From NCBI RefSeq assembly GCF_008831285.2, contig NC_045141.1:20084848-20148847 (forward strand): a stretch of DNA of 64,000 nucleotides, read 5' to 3'. The number at the start of each line of letters is the position of its first letter. Position 1 is the stretch's first letter. Under the pieces are notes generated by a model that did not search any database, was not told where the DNA came from, and saw only the letters and a program-made list of their open reading frames with translations. Source of the DNA: Nymphaea colorata (taxonomy: Eukaryota > Streptophyta > Magnoliopsida > Nymphaeales > Nymphaeaceae). Below are positions 49,801-62,333 of this stretch, one piece after another. The position numbers and the translations under genes were made by a program.

Positions 49801-52800
49801 TATTTGACGACTTGAGGTGGATTTTTGTACTTTTTTGTAGGAAAATCACCAGGAAAACAAAACTTACAGTTGGTGCAGTATCAAAGACTATTCGGGTGAA
49901 CATACTGTATTGTGGTGCTTCAACAAACTGCATAACCTGGCAGACAAATAAGGGTTTAGGCATGACATCAACAGGATGATGGCAATCTAAAGACAAAATC
50001 TGATGATATGCACATGTATGTGGATGCTTCATCCCCCCAAACACACACACAATGTGAAGATAATGGGAATTCCCAGGTGGGGGTGGGCCCAAGTGGGGCA
50101 CGTGTGTGGGGGGCTTGCTGATGTGTGTGTGTGTGGGCGAGGAGGGGGACGGTGGTGGGGGAGAGGAGTTGGGGTGAGAGAGAGAGAGATTGTATACTCA
50201 AAGAAGAATGAAATAAGTAAAGTGTTTACCTTCGATATCGCAATTGCTTCATCCAACCCAGGAGGAGGGGTATCAAGCAATTCTCCAAGTTTTAGTTCCC
50301 CTAACTTGAAGCATGACCCGAAAACATAAGTAAAGAGAACAGAGAAAGAGCTAACTGAAAAGTGTACTAGTGGCATGGATTTTTCCATCTTTTACAATGT
50401 ACATGAATTAGCACCGAAGCAGTACTTCAGTCTTGCTTCCTTTCTAATCGTTAAGGATACAGTTCAGTTAAAGGAAAAGAGAAATGGTGAAAATTGAACT
50501 AAAAACACTGCCAATAATCAATAACTAACAAAAATCTCATGAAGGAGTCAAAAAATTCAGGCACAAATGATACAAGCACTATTAGTCGAAATATACAACT
50601 CCAGCCTAAAAATGCCTTTGATGTAAAATTTGAAGTGTTGTACTAGCAGTTAGGTACTGGAATTCACTTCACTATGCAAGAACTGAAAAACAACCATGAC
50701 TTACACTGTTGAAAATGCACATAGGCTCAGTCAGAGAGAAAGAAGGATCATTAAACACCTTTACAGAGAAATTGCTTTACCTGCTCAACGAGCACACCAA
50801 GGCCCATGCTGTCCATGAAATCCTTGACTCCAGTTCCCCCATTCTTCTGGGTTGCACTACGGAATTCTTCTCTTGCCTTCTCAGGGTTTAACTATACATA
50901 TAAACCAAAAGAGCACATATAGCCCAACCATATAAATCAAGAAAATGAAAACCAAAATAGACAAACTGAGGCCCAGCATAATTTGACATAATAACCAGAT
51001 ATATTTTCATACCTCTAGAGCAAACAGTGGAGAATCGAGTCCATCAACAGGAACCAGAGTTCCACCAGTTAGATCCTAGAAGTAAAGATAATACGATAAG
51101 TACTTAAATATCGATAAATCAGTGGCATGCCAAATAGTTGCTACAATCATGCATAACCTTAGAAAGAAGACAAACATAAAAGATTGCACTTTTTTTTCCA
51201 ATGCTTTGAGTGGCATGGTTAAAGCCATGGATCAGCACCAATACATGCTCTGCTTTCTTTTATCTGAGGTCACAGGATCTAGAATTCTAGATTCAGGAGG
51301 ACAGTGTTATATATTTAATATGATAGAATAACGTCACTGTTTGTGTATGTTTGGAGAAACAGAAAATACAAAAAAATAGGTGCTCAAGACATTTCTTCAA
51401 CAACAGAAAAATGGAAAAGAAATATAACGACCTTTGCTATGAATCATGCTATTGTTTGGCATTGATGTGGTTCTCGTGTGTGTGTGTGTGTGTAGCCTAA
51501 GGTAGAAGGCAACTCCCAAAATCATTCCGTCAGATGCGTAGAGAAGGATCTAGCACCGAATTTTGTTAAAAAAGATGTTTTCTGAATGAAAGCATGATCT
51601 TTTAAGTAAACAAATTTTGGTCCTCTGTAAGCCATTAATTTTTTTATACCATTGAGTTTCCTTCTTACACATCGGAATGATATGACTCCAAACTTGTCTC
51701 TTATTAAATGAACTATGCAGATCCCCCAAATTATTTTGACCATCTGACTCTTTTAGTAAGATGGTTTCAGCATGAATCCTCATCAAATGTCCACAGAAAC
51801 AATCAATTTCATTCTACTAAAAAGCACAGCAGTTGTGACACTCCTGGCCCCATTGCTTGCGAGAGAGAGAGAGAGAGAGGTTGCTGGAAAGAGGGTCAGT
51901 GAAGAGTGAAAAGAGAATGCCCTCTGCAGACAGGGAGAAAGGAAGAAGAAGAAGGGAGTCTGGACAGAAACCGTTTGGCCTTTATAGCTGAACCCCAGGA
52001 AAAAAGGACAATTATAGACTAGTTAAGATTGACAGAGTCCAAAGTGGGTAAATACGCACTCAAGTGCATTAGCTGCACCCCACATGTTGCTGACCATGTC
52101 TGCGGCATGTCGGATGCTGCACCTTTACCTGCACCCTTTCCTTCGTATCAAGGTAAGGTAGGAAATCCAGGAGTCCAGCCATGTTGACATGATGCTGCCC
52201 CAGGTCCGTGTCTATGTAACAGTAGTGTATACATATAACAGATATGAGCAAAATAATGCTGACATTAGACCATTGAATTTTAAACATGACAAAATTCAAA
52301 TTGATAACCACCGACAAAAATATTATTTTTATGTTTAATAAATTTAATTGATATGAGAATCACACATAATAAAGTTAGCATTATGAAAATTACGAATTTG
52401 AACTAAGGATTCTAAATCCATGAGGGTTCCACATATTTTCGAACATACACACACGCATGTGGATGCAACAGTCAGGAGTTAAACAAATTGGACAAAGTCT
52501 AAATCTAATTCAACAAGGAAACTGTAGATATGAATCTAAACCTTCAAATTCCAAAGATTAATTACCCAGTAAAAAAGGACCAAAGGCAAGATTTTTATTT
52601 ATAAAATTGCAATCACACGGAATTCTAATATCAATAATTTAATCTGAACTATATTTCGATTAGATGCTATCTGAACCAAAACAATTGTCTGAAACAAAAC
52701 ATAACACAATTTGGACGAACTTCTGGACGTCTCTTTTAAATATCTAAGTCATGAGCTGACCTGTAAGATTCTGATTCAACTGCAAATGTGTCCTGCAGTT

Positions 52801-55482
52801 TGCATCCCCAAAGCAACATATTAATAAACAAAATCACTGTGTTCTTTCTATTGACATAAGTTCCCAACCAAAGGTTGCTTGTGAACGACATACTTTTCTG
52901 GTCTAGTCATGCAGTAGTAGTAGTTACTACCAGCAATTATTCCTGTATGGCTATATCTTCTCCGGTAAACATGATATTGTGTTTGAACAACACGAGCTCA
53001 GCTTAGGTAATTGTTCACATCCCATCATCCTTCATAGCATCCTACTTGAATTGACCATGAACAATAATATTTTTCATCTTCTCCATTTCCTTCATGGCTG
53101 ACTCCCAACCTATTCACAATACTCTGTGTTCACCATAATACTTGGCAACTATGATCTTCCAATCACCAGAGGTAGTTAATAGGGTTAACACACAGTCACA
53201 CACCATTAAAACGTGAGACAAAGTATTTTTACTGATCCAAAAGCTCAATCCACTTAAAATCACTAAGTTATCGGGTATGAAAAGTCAATGCCCAGAAACT
53301 GTTGTTCCATGCCCAAACTTGTTCTCTTATATCATTATCAAATTTTCAAAAAAACCCTTTCTCAGATATACATTGCAACATACAACACAGTCCACAGAAA
53401 ATAACCAAAAGATGCAAACAAGAAAAAATCAATAAATATTCATTAAGAAGCCAACTAATAAGATTGCTTACCTGGTCAAATGAATCACTTAATGAGTGTG
53501 CAGGGTCAGTTGATACAACAATGGTAGGATGTCCATGTGTTGCAAACTTCACGGCAAGGGATGCAGCGCAGCTCGTCTTCCCAACACCTCCTTTTCCTCC
53601 CAACATGTAGTACTTTCGCTTGGTACCAGAAACCATCTCATCGAAGCCTTCTGTAGCATCAGTAGGTGCAGCAACTGATCTTACTGCAAGTTTTACATGG
53701 ACGGATAAGGAATGAACACATATTTATATATGAGACACTGTATTAAAGAACATAAACTAAAAGCCTGTGAATAATGAATTCAAAATTAAGAAAAAAAAAA
53801 CTTTTTACCATTGAGAGAAATAGAAAGTTTACCCAACTGCAACCAGGTTGAAGTGGTCCACTTTCCAACATGCAGTCAAAACAGTCAGATATGATAGACT
53901 AGTTGATAAACGAGAAGAATATGAACTTGAAAGTATCTCACTGTGGTCGTGCTAGTTTGAACTTTGAACTATGTCCAATAATCATGACCGCAGGTAGACA
54001 ATTTAAGCATTTGCTAGAGAAAGGCACAAAGGACCAGATATAGCCATATCAACTTCATCATGCCCTGGAGTTGTCCGGCTCCACATAATCAAACAGTTCA
54101 CAGCTCATGTGACAGCCACCTTCTCAATTCCCACCCTCACCCAACCCTGAACCCAAAGGCATTAATATATTGTAGATCCTTTCCACCACTGTACTACCAA
54201 TGAGGCCTTACCAAAAGGGATTGGATTGTTTCGGTAAATGTATTCCAATCACTGCAACTTGAAAAGAGAAGAGGACAAACCATATGTTCTGTCTTCTTTA
54301 TAGTAGCGAGCGGAAACAAGGAAAATGCAAAGTAAACGGCTGGAGACTAATTTATTATCCGCCAATGTACCCAAATGATGCAACATAGCGGCCAACAACT
54401 ATTATACCCATACAGATGTTTCAGTCGTTAAAGGAAAGTAGGAAACCAAGTGATTATCTTGTGACTATATATTAACTTCCCTTTTTCCTCTGTACGAACT
54501 TAATGTCCAAAAGAACATCACATAGCCTTCTTAGCTTTTCCCATCCTTCAACTTGAATTGGATTACAACTTAGATTAACTTCCGATATTGTCAGAAAAAA
54601 AATTAACCTCTTCACATTAGTTGAAAGCTGAAATCGAAGGTCGTCAAAATAGTAATTCACATGATAAAAGCCATCATAAAGTTGACAAACTGGTTTTTCA
54701 CATAACCGTTCTGATTCTAAGAAAGCTGGCCATTACATTGATTAGGATCCCAGTGCCGACCTGGCTTTTTCCCAAAAGAGAACACCGCAGCTAGAAGGCT
54801 ATTTTTTGGGGGGGAAATCCTTGGATACAAAAATAATAATAATAATAATAATAATGGAAACTGTACAACCTACTGAAAATGAAGGAAACCACAGAAAAAC
54901 AAGACAAATAAAAAAAACAAAAAAATAAACACCTATATATCTAATGGGAAGCATCATCATGCTCACATCGTTCACAAGATTCCGGACCGTATCCACTAGC
55001 CACAATATCAAATGTACAATAAAGGAAGGCATACATAGAGCAAGGATCATCAACAATCAAAGCTGCAGGGAAATAACGCAAGGAAGATACACAGGAAATG
55101 GTGTAGCTACCCACTGCTTCAACGTAACCAATCAATATTTTTGCATATAATTGCCAACTTCCATCCGTAGCTCAATCAAAATGTAACGAGTAAACCCAAC
55201 AAGGCATAAACCGCGACGACCAAGAGGCAAGGAAAACGACGCATAAGCTTCGGAAGTGATGAATTAAGGGACGGAGTTGTGCGAGGGCACGAATTTACCG
55301 TGAAGTTGCCTTATGGTGACTGCCTTCTTCCTCAAATGCAGAGAAATGAAGCCGAAACGCTGCAGAATATTGGAGCAAGGTGAAAGGGTGGTGTTGGTGG
55401 GAAGGCGGTGGGCGAGAAATAGAGTACTGGCAGCCATCGGTATGGAAGCTTTCAATGGAGACAGTATGCTTCTAGGAGCCAT
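46820..55482 (-). CDS. GET3B: GET3-type ATPase, probably plastid form (GET3B)
   Basis: ArsA/GET3 family ATPase that binds tail-anchored membrane proteins; the N-terminal extension suggests a plastid form. Coding exons (minus strand): 55482-55299, 53683-53472, 51075-51013, 50891-50781, 50304-50230, 49936-49868, 49390-49325, 48772-48698, 48623-48525, 47748-47614 and 46957-46820. All borders are GT/AG, phases close, and they give 408 aa. Seen: a Ser/Arg/Leu-rich, acid-free N-terminus of about 60 residues (transit peptide); the deviant Walker [10 protein letters not shown] (90-98); switch [11 protein letters not shown] (119-128); a client-binding segment ending [18 protein letters not shown]; switch II DTAPTGHTLRLL (234-245) across an intron; a Cys pair CKFC (355-358), which in cytosolic GET3 binds zinc at the dimer interface; C-terminus RFMAEIVWK. 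Length fits the family. The first two introns are 1.6 and 2.4 kb. Confidence 0.96.
51475..51493. repeat. (GT)n microsatellite in GET3 intron 2
   Basis: About 9 GT units in the 2.4-kb intron between exons 2 and 3. A short GA run follows at 51859-51880. Confidence 0.8.
54832..54856. repeat. (AAT)n microsatellite in GET3 intron 1
   Basis: About 8 AAT/ATA trinucleotide units, inside the intron between GET3 exons 1 and 2. Confidence 0.9.
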
Positions 55483-58400
55483 GAGGTATCCTCTTTCTTT
55501 CCAATGTACTCTCTAGTTTCCACTGCAGAGCAGAATCATGAATCGTTCTCTTCTACTTCGTGGACAAGCAATTTCTGCTGATATGACGAAGCGAAGAGGC
55601 CCCTCGCCGCCTCGGTTTTTTCTTCTCTGTGACTATATGTACCCCCGTGCTTGTTAAATAAGAAGATAGCATTTTTCCAGAAATACATTCACATATCATT
55701 TTAATTTAGTATTTCCAATAAAAATCAGACAAATAATTTTATTTTCTGAAAAACGCCTTTTCTAATTTCTTGCCCTCATTACTCGTTAGTTTCAACTGTT
55801 TGCTTCGGAGCAATTCCTGTGGGGCTATTGGAACATAACAATGACAAATTTAAGCTACTTAACCACTTATTTCTGATACAAATACCCCATTTCAAAGAGC
55901 TTACATTAAAGGCTTAAACAATGCATCTAACAGCTTATCTTACTATCTGTCAAAAAAAAATTTAATCACGCTTTTATAAAGCATGCAAATGAGAAAACAT
56001 TGCTGAGAAAAAGCTGCATGGAGCTGCTTTTCCCGAAATTACTGACACCACTGTTTTCAGGCACATGAATGCGGGCTGTTCCTTCTTGGGTGTCATGCAA
56101 AAATGGTTTCTTTTTGCGGATTATACTCGTTTATGTTAAACTTGAGAGAAACTTATAATAATTGGTAAAATAGCAGCCCTCCCTTATTTCAGCCTAAGTT
56201 CCGCCTCACTTTTTTCTGCTAATTTGTTATAAAATTACTGTCATTGATGTGCTTTATGATCAATATGAAATTACTAATTTTTTGACTAAATAGAATAATT
56301 TGCATAAGATACAAATCATAGAATTTGAAATACTTGAACATTTGAAGATATCCAAAGAAAGTATTTCTATACTCATGTTTGATAAGTCAATGTATATTTT
56401 CGGCAAAGTGCCCCTCCCTCTTAGGCAAATTGGCACCATCTACCAGCATGCATTGACTAATCTTTAGCTGATACTTGCAAGTTATGTATTTAGCAAATGA
56501 TTGGGCCACCAGGGATGCGTGGCTTGTGGTGGGGTATGGGGACATGACGCCCTTCTCCCCGCTTACACGAAAATCGATCCTGAAAATTTTGATCGCAGTT
56601 GATAAACTTTACCTCAAGAATTAATTTCAGCTGAAGTCCTCCTTGGGACGGCTCCCTACCATTGCCACAAATTTTACTTACAAACTCAAAAATTAATCTG
56701 ACGTGAAATGCAAAGAAAGTTTTGTACATATGTTTGTCAATTGCCTATGACCCATGGATAATTTTGAAAAGGATAAAAACCCACAAAAGGCGAACAATTC
56801 CTGCAAAGTTTTTATATCCCATCCTCAAGCTCCTTATTTCCTCTTGACAACAACCGCTCGAGAGCCAAAATGGGCTTCCAAAAGCATTCTGGTGCTCGGA
56901 ACTGAAAATCTGAAACTTGTGTTCGCCAAGACATGGAGAACCATATTCCCACATGCAAAGGCTCCCAACCAGGCTCTTATTTTACCAATGTAATGGAACT
57001 GCAGTATATTGCTTGTAAATGAGAAATTATTGGAACCAAAGCATTTTCCATTTTTATGAGATATTATTCCAATAACAAGGAACCGTTCAAGGACTTCTCG
57101 AAGAAAGAATCGCTCAAAAGGCCATAACATATAACCTGTTCCAATAGGTCCTGATTTGTCTGAAAGACCAACCCCCGGTAAGGCGTGACAATACACCTTC
57201 AGAGAGAGCACCAACGGAAAGCTCACGGTGCCTAGCATTAAGAATGAAAATTGAAATGCTTATGAAATTCTATAACAGCTACAGAATCATGCCCATCCTT
57301 GCCAAGTCACCTTTACACTGTTATCAAAGTATCAGATGAAGTCAACAACAAAAATACGAAAAACAAGAATTGAATCACCTCTTTATTCGGATACCCATTA
57401 CCGGAACTTCGGATTGATCTGGAAATTCTTTGCGCACCCACCAACCAGATAGGGTTGCAGGGCAGATATATAGGAGAACGGTACTAGAAGCCTAGTCATG
57501 TTGGACTAGCATCCACAAAAGCAGTACTTTCTATCTGCTTGATGATTGCCGTGCATGCTTTTTATTGACTAAAGGTCAGTAAATCGAAACACTTGGAATA
57601 TATACAAGTATCGAACATTAGGAAGGTGCTACAGCCACAGGATTGCCTCCTAGCTCCTGTTTAGAGTTGGTAACATTCAGATCTACAAAATTATGCATTC
57701 ATTACAGATTCCATGTGAAAGGAATGACCAACCATGCTACAATATTTTATGCTGTCACCTCCTTGAGATTGAATAGATTGATGAGTAAAGTATGAACCGC
57801 AAGCATCATGCAGCTTCCCCCAAAAGGACAATCAAGTGTACCACTAGCACATGCACCATCCTGAAATAGTATACCAGCAACCTTGTAAGTGGAGCACATG
57901 ACACAACATGATGTAGAACTACAACCAGTGCACAACAGAAGGTGAAAATTTGCACCACTTGCAATTACGACCAAATGCATATTCTCAGTCCAAGCTCAAG
58001 AAACACCAAAAGCACAAGCACATGCATTAACACCTGAAAATTTCCAATTATAGCTTTGATGTTAGTGACTGAATTTGACCGTTTTTGTTTCCAACAGAAG
58101 GCAATGAAACCTAGTCCCATTCCCGGCTACATAAAAATCTGTGGCCTACCCTTGAACCCATGTCCTATACTTGCTTAGGCCTGTGCAAGAACACGAAATT
58201 TGAACTCCAACTTACAGTGAAAAACCAACCAATTGTACCAACCCCATTGGGCATATTATTGATCTTGCCTCGCCTAGTAACATGGTATCACAAAGGTCCA
58301 GCACTGATACATGTAAAGCATGGTCAAACAAACTAAATCGTGAAAATGCATCTAATTGGTACGTGAACTGCTCAAAGTATCGGTTGCCAATGCTGTCTGT

Positions 58401-59531
58401 GACCATAATTTATCTCAGGTATGAAAGTTACACTTCTCTATAAACTATAGCAAGAGGAGTGAAACTAAAAAGGTGGTGACTGGGAAAAACAGTGATGCTT
58501 TATAATGCTCAAATTTCGAAGATATTTTCAGTAAAAAGAGAGAGAGAGAAGGGTGATAAATACACAAATATGTTTAACCTTGGGTGTTAATGACCCATGT
58601 AAATTCAACCAAATAACAAAAAAACCCATTGATCATGCACCTTAAGAATAAGGTTATCTACATTGAACACATGCTTCAGTCAGATTATTACAGAATAAAA
58701 TTGTTTTGACAATGAAGCTATTTAGTCTTCATAAGAATCTTTTTATATTCAGCGCTCCTCAAACTCGTAGAAACTGTTGTGAATCCAAAATCCCTTTACT
58801 ATTTTACGAACAGCAAATAGTTTATCAATTAATAGAACTGTAAACAAGATGGCAAGCAGCACTTCCAAACTACAGAAAGCAAAGGAGCCACAATGCAATA
58901 TTGCTGGAAAACAACCTGCATTACATTATGTGGTATTCAAAAAATTAGTAGTAGTAAGACTTTCACAGCCCATTATGCAGCTAAAAGTAAGCCAAATGTG
59001 AAATAGCAGGACGAGGAGTGAGGATTCTTAAAACTAAAAACCTAAAGCCAATAATCTGTCCCATACCACATGCTATAAACAGTGAGAACAGAGGCATGCC
59101 TCATGAGTCCCGACCATGTTTAGCCCCAAGCACCACAACCAAGCCAAAGCAAACATCAAACACAAACTCCTTGTGATTCAAAATATTTCCGTGTTAGTGC
59201 CTACTACATCAGTTCAAGCTCTCTTTCTAACAAACAAATATATGTTGCTAAAATCCAGAAGCACCTTATAAAGAAACCTTCTCCATGTTGAATAAGCTAA
59301 CAAATCTATGTCAAGAAGCACAGTCTTCCTGTCTTCTCGTACTGGTTCATATTGTGCCATTCAGTTGTGTCGACATAAACCCTCCAAATACACATCCATT
59401 GACAACAAAGAAAGCATCACTATTGCTTTGTTCTGACAGGACAAAAAAGAGAATCTATCCTTGAACACCAACAACTTGAATGCTTTAGGTCAACACACCT
59501 AACCAGGCCATTACTTGACTCAACTCCTATG

Positions 59532-59860
59532 TCACATGGGTGCGGGTGCTGGTGTGGGTGCGGATGCGGCATTTTTAAACAAAAATTAGGTACGGGTATG
59601 GCGATGATGTATGAGTATGTGTTGGTATATATGTATATAAGTCATTTGTTACATAGTTATTTAACTGTTTAGTAGCCTTATTTATCTATATTTATAATTT
59701 ATATATAAACGTTTTGTCTTAGAGATAGTTTAGTTATGTGCAAATTTAAAATGGTCAGTTTTGACCCGAATCAACTGACTGAACGGCATGTGTTGTGTCA
59801 GAGAAGCACCAACACCAGCGTTGACACAGGTGCAGCAGCCATTTAGAAACGCCCATGTGA
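59532..59860. mobile_element. 329-bp TIR element (MITE-like)
   Basis: The left end TCACATGGGTGCGGGTGC and the reverse complement of the right end TCACATGGGCGTTTC share an 11-bp terminus with one mismatch. The left end carries a run of GGGTGCGG-type repeats; the middle is AT-rich and noncoding. No target duplication was recognised. Confidence 0.55.
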
Positions 59861-60461
59861 AATACCTCAACTCTCTCTCTCTACACCCATACAAATGCAC
59901 ATATAACACAGACGCATCCCCAATATCAAATTGACATCTATTAAAAAGGCTAGCTCATACATGTGGCCACCGTCTAGCGAAAGAATCATCAGCAAGTCTA
60001 AATATGAACTTCTTCCAACATGTTTCCTTGGCCCTGCAAAGTTCAAATTTCTCAAGATATCATGGATTTCATATTTTTTCAGTGATGACCTTGTTCTTCA
60101 TCCATTCAACTCAGTGAGTAACTCAAAAGCCTCCCATCAACCATACGTAATTACGTATACATCTAGCACCAACCAATCTTTCAAATCTTTGGTCCAAGTT
60201 TTTCATCCAGAAAAAGTCACATGCTTCAGTGGTGACCATACAAGAAAAATCAATTTTTGAAGTTTAAGCAACTTCGCATTAAGCATCATGAGCTTCATTT
60301 GAAAAACTTATTTGGCAAGGTGAAAATTTGTAACTGGCACAGAGTCCCCTTATGACCAAGATCAATGCAATGATAACAGTAACTATAGCAAATTAGCAAT
60401 AGAAGGAAGCGTCATAAAATGTCCAGATCCTTGAGCACATGTAGGTCCAGTATGTTATCGA

Positions 60462-60502
60462 TAGTTCATGGGGAAGGATAACATATGGGGAAGGATAACA
60501 TG
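60462..60502. repeat. Short tandem repeat, unit about 19 bp
   Basis: GGGGAAGGATAACAT occurs twice, the copies separated by ATA/AT. Confidence 0.75.
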
Positions 60503-61058
60503 CAACACAATGTAAAACAATAAAAGCATATGATAAGCTCTCGTCTTCAAAAAAAATTCTCATCTTCAAAAAACTATATAAAGCATAAACACCCAAATTA
60601 AATTATCTACTCAGTCCAGGTACTAGTAAGTCAAAGAATTGCTTGGCAATACGGCGTACAAGTGTACAACCCCCTTGGGTTTTAAACTGTTGCACGCTAT
60701 GACTCCCTTAGCAATAACAGAAAATAATGTTCACCTCTTTGTGATGAAAAAAATACATTGGTTTTCTGACAAAGTCCATCTTTAGCTAAAGCTTGTTTCG
60801 GCTTGAATTGTTATAAACATACTGATAATCCTAAGCCCTAAGTTGGCAGTATGTCCATCGCAAACCTTCTCATTCTTCAACATCTAACAACAAAACAAAG
60901 GCATCTACAGCCGCCTCTACCAAGCAAAGATGATCATGCACACTAAAGAAAATAACAAGGCAACAAAATAAATCATTGATTGACTTTGTTAGAGATCAAA
61001 GTCGACTAGAAACGCTTACAGATTAGTGGAAAGCATCATCTTGAGTTGTTTTATATAT

Positions 61059-62333
61059 CTAAACTGGAGTAAGCGCCTTCGTCCCCACGAGCACATGCAA
61101 GCACAGAGCAAGGCATATTGTGGAAATCACAATGGACCTAGCCCCAGCATATCTCAATAACTCCTTAACACTCTCAACGCGGTCAGTACCAACCACAGCA
61201 ACGCCACTGCGAAGACCAGAACCCAACTTCCACAAAGTAAAGTCCAGGAACGATCTAACCGTCTCAAACGTCACTCTTCCAGTAATGTCCAAGAGAAATC
61301 TCCTATTATTCGGTACCGCAAGCGTGCACGAAACCTTATCCACCCATCCACCATCATTCTGAACTTCACCTGGTCTACTCCTAACCCCGTTACAGAAGGC
61401 CAACTCGCCGTTTACTCCCATATGTCCGTCTTCAACGGCTGAAAATCGCTGAGAGTCTCCCGAACTAGATGCATCCTTCTTGTCAGAGTCCCGGCTCAGT
61501 ACGCGATGGGAGGTCGTCACCAGTGTTTCTACGGCACCATTGCAAAGAGAAATGAGCATATCCTTGACCTTGGTTTCATGCTTAGGATTTGTTAACCCCG
61601 AGAAGATCTCGTCATAGGTGTTGATGTCCATCGTTTTGTCTAGGTAGACTGCGACCGCCGAACTCACGAAAACCTGAATGAAACCCGCAATGACCTCTCT
61701 GAATTTCGGACCGCATATCACGTTCACCCAATCCGGAATTGGCAGGCCCATCTGCGCCCCATCCGGTTCCCTCCTTCCTCCTGCCCGACCCTCATCCGAG
61801 TAGAACGCAAGCACGAGGCTCCTTGCAAAGCTACCAACGACGATTGCGGCGAAACCGGAGCCGGCCGTGGAGAAAAGCCGATCAAAGACCTTATCAAACA
61901 AAGACGACGCCGAAGACGAACCCTCTACCGGTACCTCCTCCCCGTCAGCCCTCGCCTCCGAATTTCTCAAACCCCTCACAAATCCGATTGTAAGGGCCTC
62001 CGTCACCCTAGCCACGGACTCGGAGAACTCGGGCGAAACGGCGATCTTGGATATCTGCTTGAGAGAGTTGGGGAGCTGGTCGGAGTCGGAGCGGAGGAAG
62101 GCGGAGAGGTCATCAGAGACGACGGAGACGGTCTCGGCAGCAGAGGAAGCCGACTCGGCAATAGAGATGAGGGCGCGAGCGAGGCTGAGGAGGCGCCTGC
62201 GCTTTCTGGATAGGGAATCAGAGGTGTAGAGTCTGTAGGCGCCGTAACCGGCTGCAACGACCGCAGACGCAACGAGGATGGCCTGCTTCTTCCTCCTGGT
62301 CAGGCGGATATCCTTCAAAGGGTAGAGAATCAT
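61059..62333 (-). CDS. PP2-A10: PHLOEM PROTEIN 2-LIKE A10-like membrane protein
   Basis: Intronless, GC-rich, 424 aa. It resembles the plant proteins annotated PHLOEM PROTEIN 2-LIKE A10 (At1g10150/At1g59510 type). Function is not established; despite the name I see no PP2/lectin core. Seen: a basic N-terminus then a membrane segment (about 17-35, QAILVASAVVAAGYGAY); a basic patch RKRRR; the conserved block SDSDQLPNSLKQISKI (82-97) followed by EFSESVARVTEALTIG; a central hydrophobic segment (GSGFAAIVVGSFARSLVLAFY); and a C-terminal membrane segment (about 400-416, SIVISTICLALCLHVLVG). I chose ATG 62333; the frame extends two codons further only through a GTG. A leader with a GA/CT microsatellite lies at about 62420-62440. 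Confidence 0.9.
   Translation of the reverse strand: MILYPLKDIRLTRRKKQAILVASAVVAAGYGAYRLYTSDSLSRKRRRLLSLARALISIAESASSAAETVSVVSDDLSAFLRSDSDQLPNSLKQISKIAVSPEFSESVARVTEALTIGFVRGLRNSEARADGEEVPVEGSSSASSLFDKVFDRLFSTAGSGFAAIVVGSFARSLVLAFYSDEGRAGGRREPDGAQMGLPIPDWVNVICGPKFREVIAGFIQVFVSSAVAVYLDKTMDINTYDEIFSGLTNPKHETKVKDMLISLCNGAVETLVTTSHRVLSRDSDKKDASSSGDSQRFSAVEDGHMGVNGELAFCNGVRSRPGEVQNDGGWVDKVSCTLAVPNNRRFLLDITGRVTFETVRSFLDFTLWKLGSGLRSGVAVVGTDRVESVKELLRYAGARSIVISTICLALCLHVLVGTKALTPV

Larger units (their letters stand above)
55483..61058. other. Intergenic region between GET3 and the PP2-A10-like gene
   Basis: 5.6 kb with no protein gene I can name. The first few hundred bases are the presumed GET3 leader and promoter. 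A 134-codon ATG frame lies at 56834-57238 (minus). At about 57738-57862 (minus) an exon-like block follows a good acceptor TACTATTTCAG. A TIR element sits at 59532-59860. The last 1.2 kb should contain the 3' UTR of the PP2-A10-like gene. Everything else is AT-rich and featureless. Confidence 0.55.

Noticed and set aside
49784..50388. Overlapping frames around GET3 exons 5 and 6
   Set aside because: They are intron-containing read-throughs and antisense shadows of the GET3 exons.
58275..58300. TGGTATCA-like stretch similar to a retrotransposon primer-binding site
   Set aside because: The match stops after TGGTATCA, and no LTRs or retrotransposon coding frames are found nearby.
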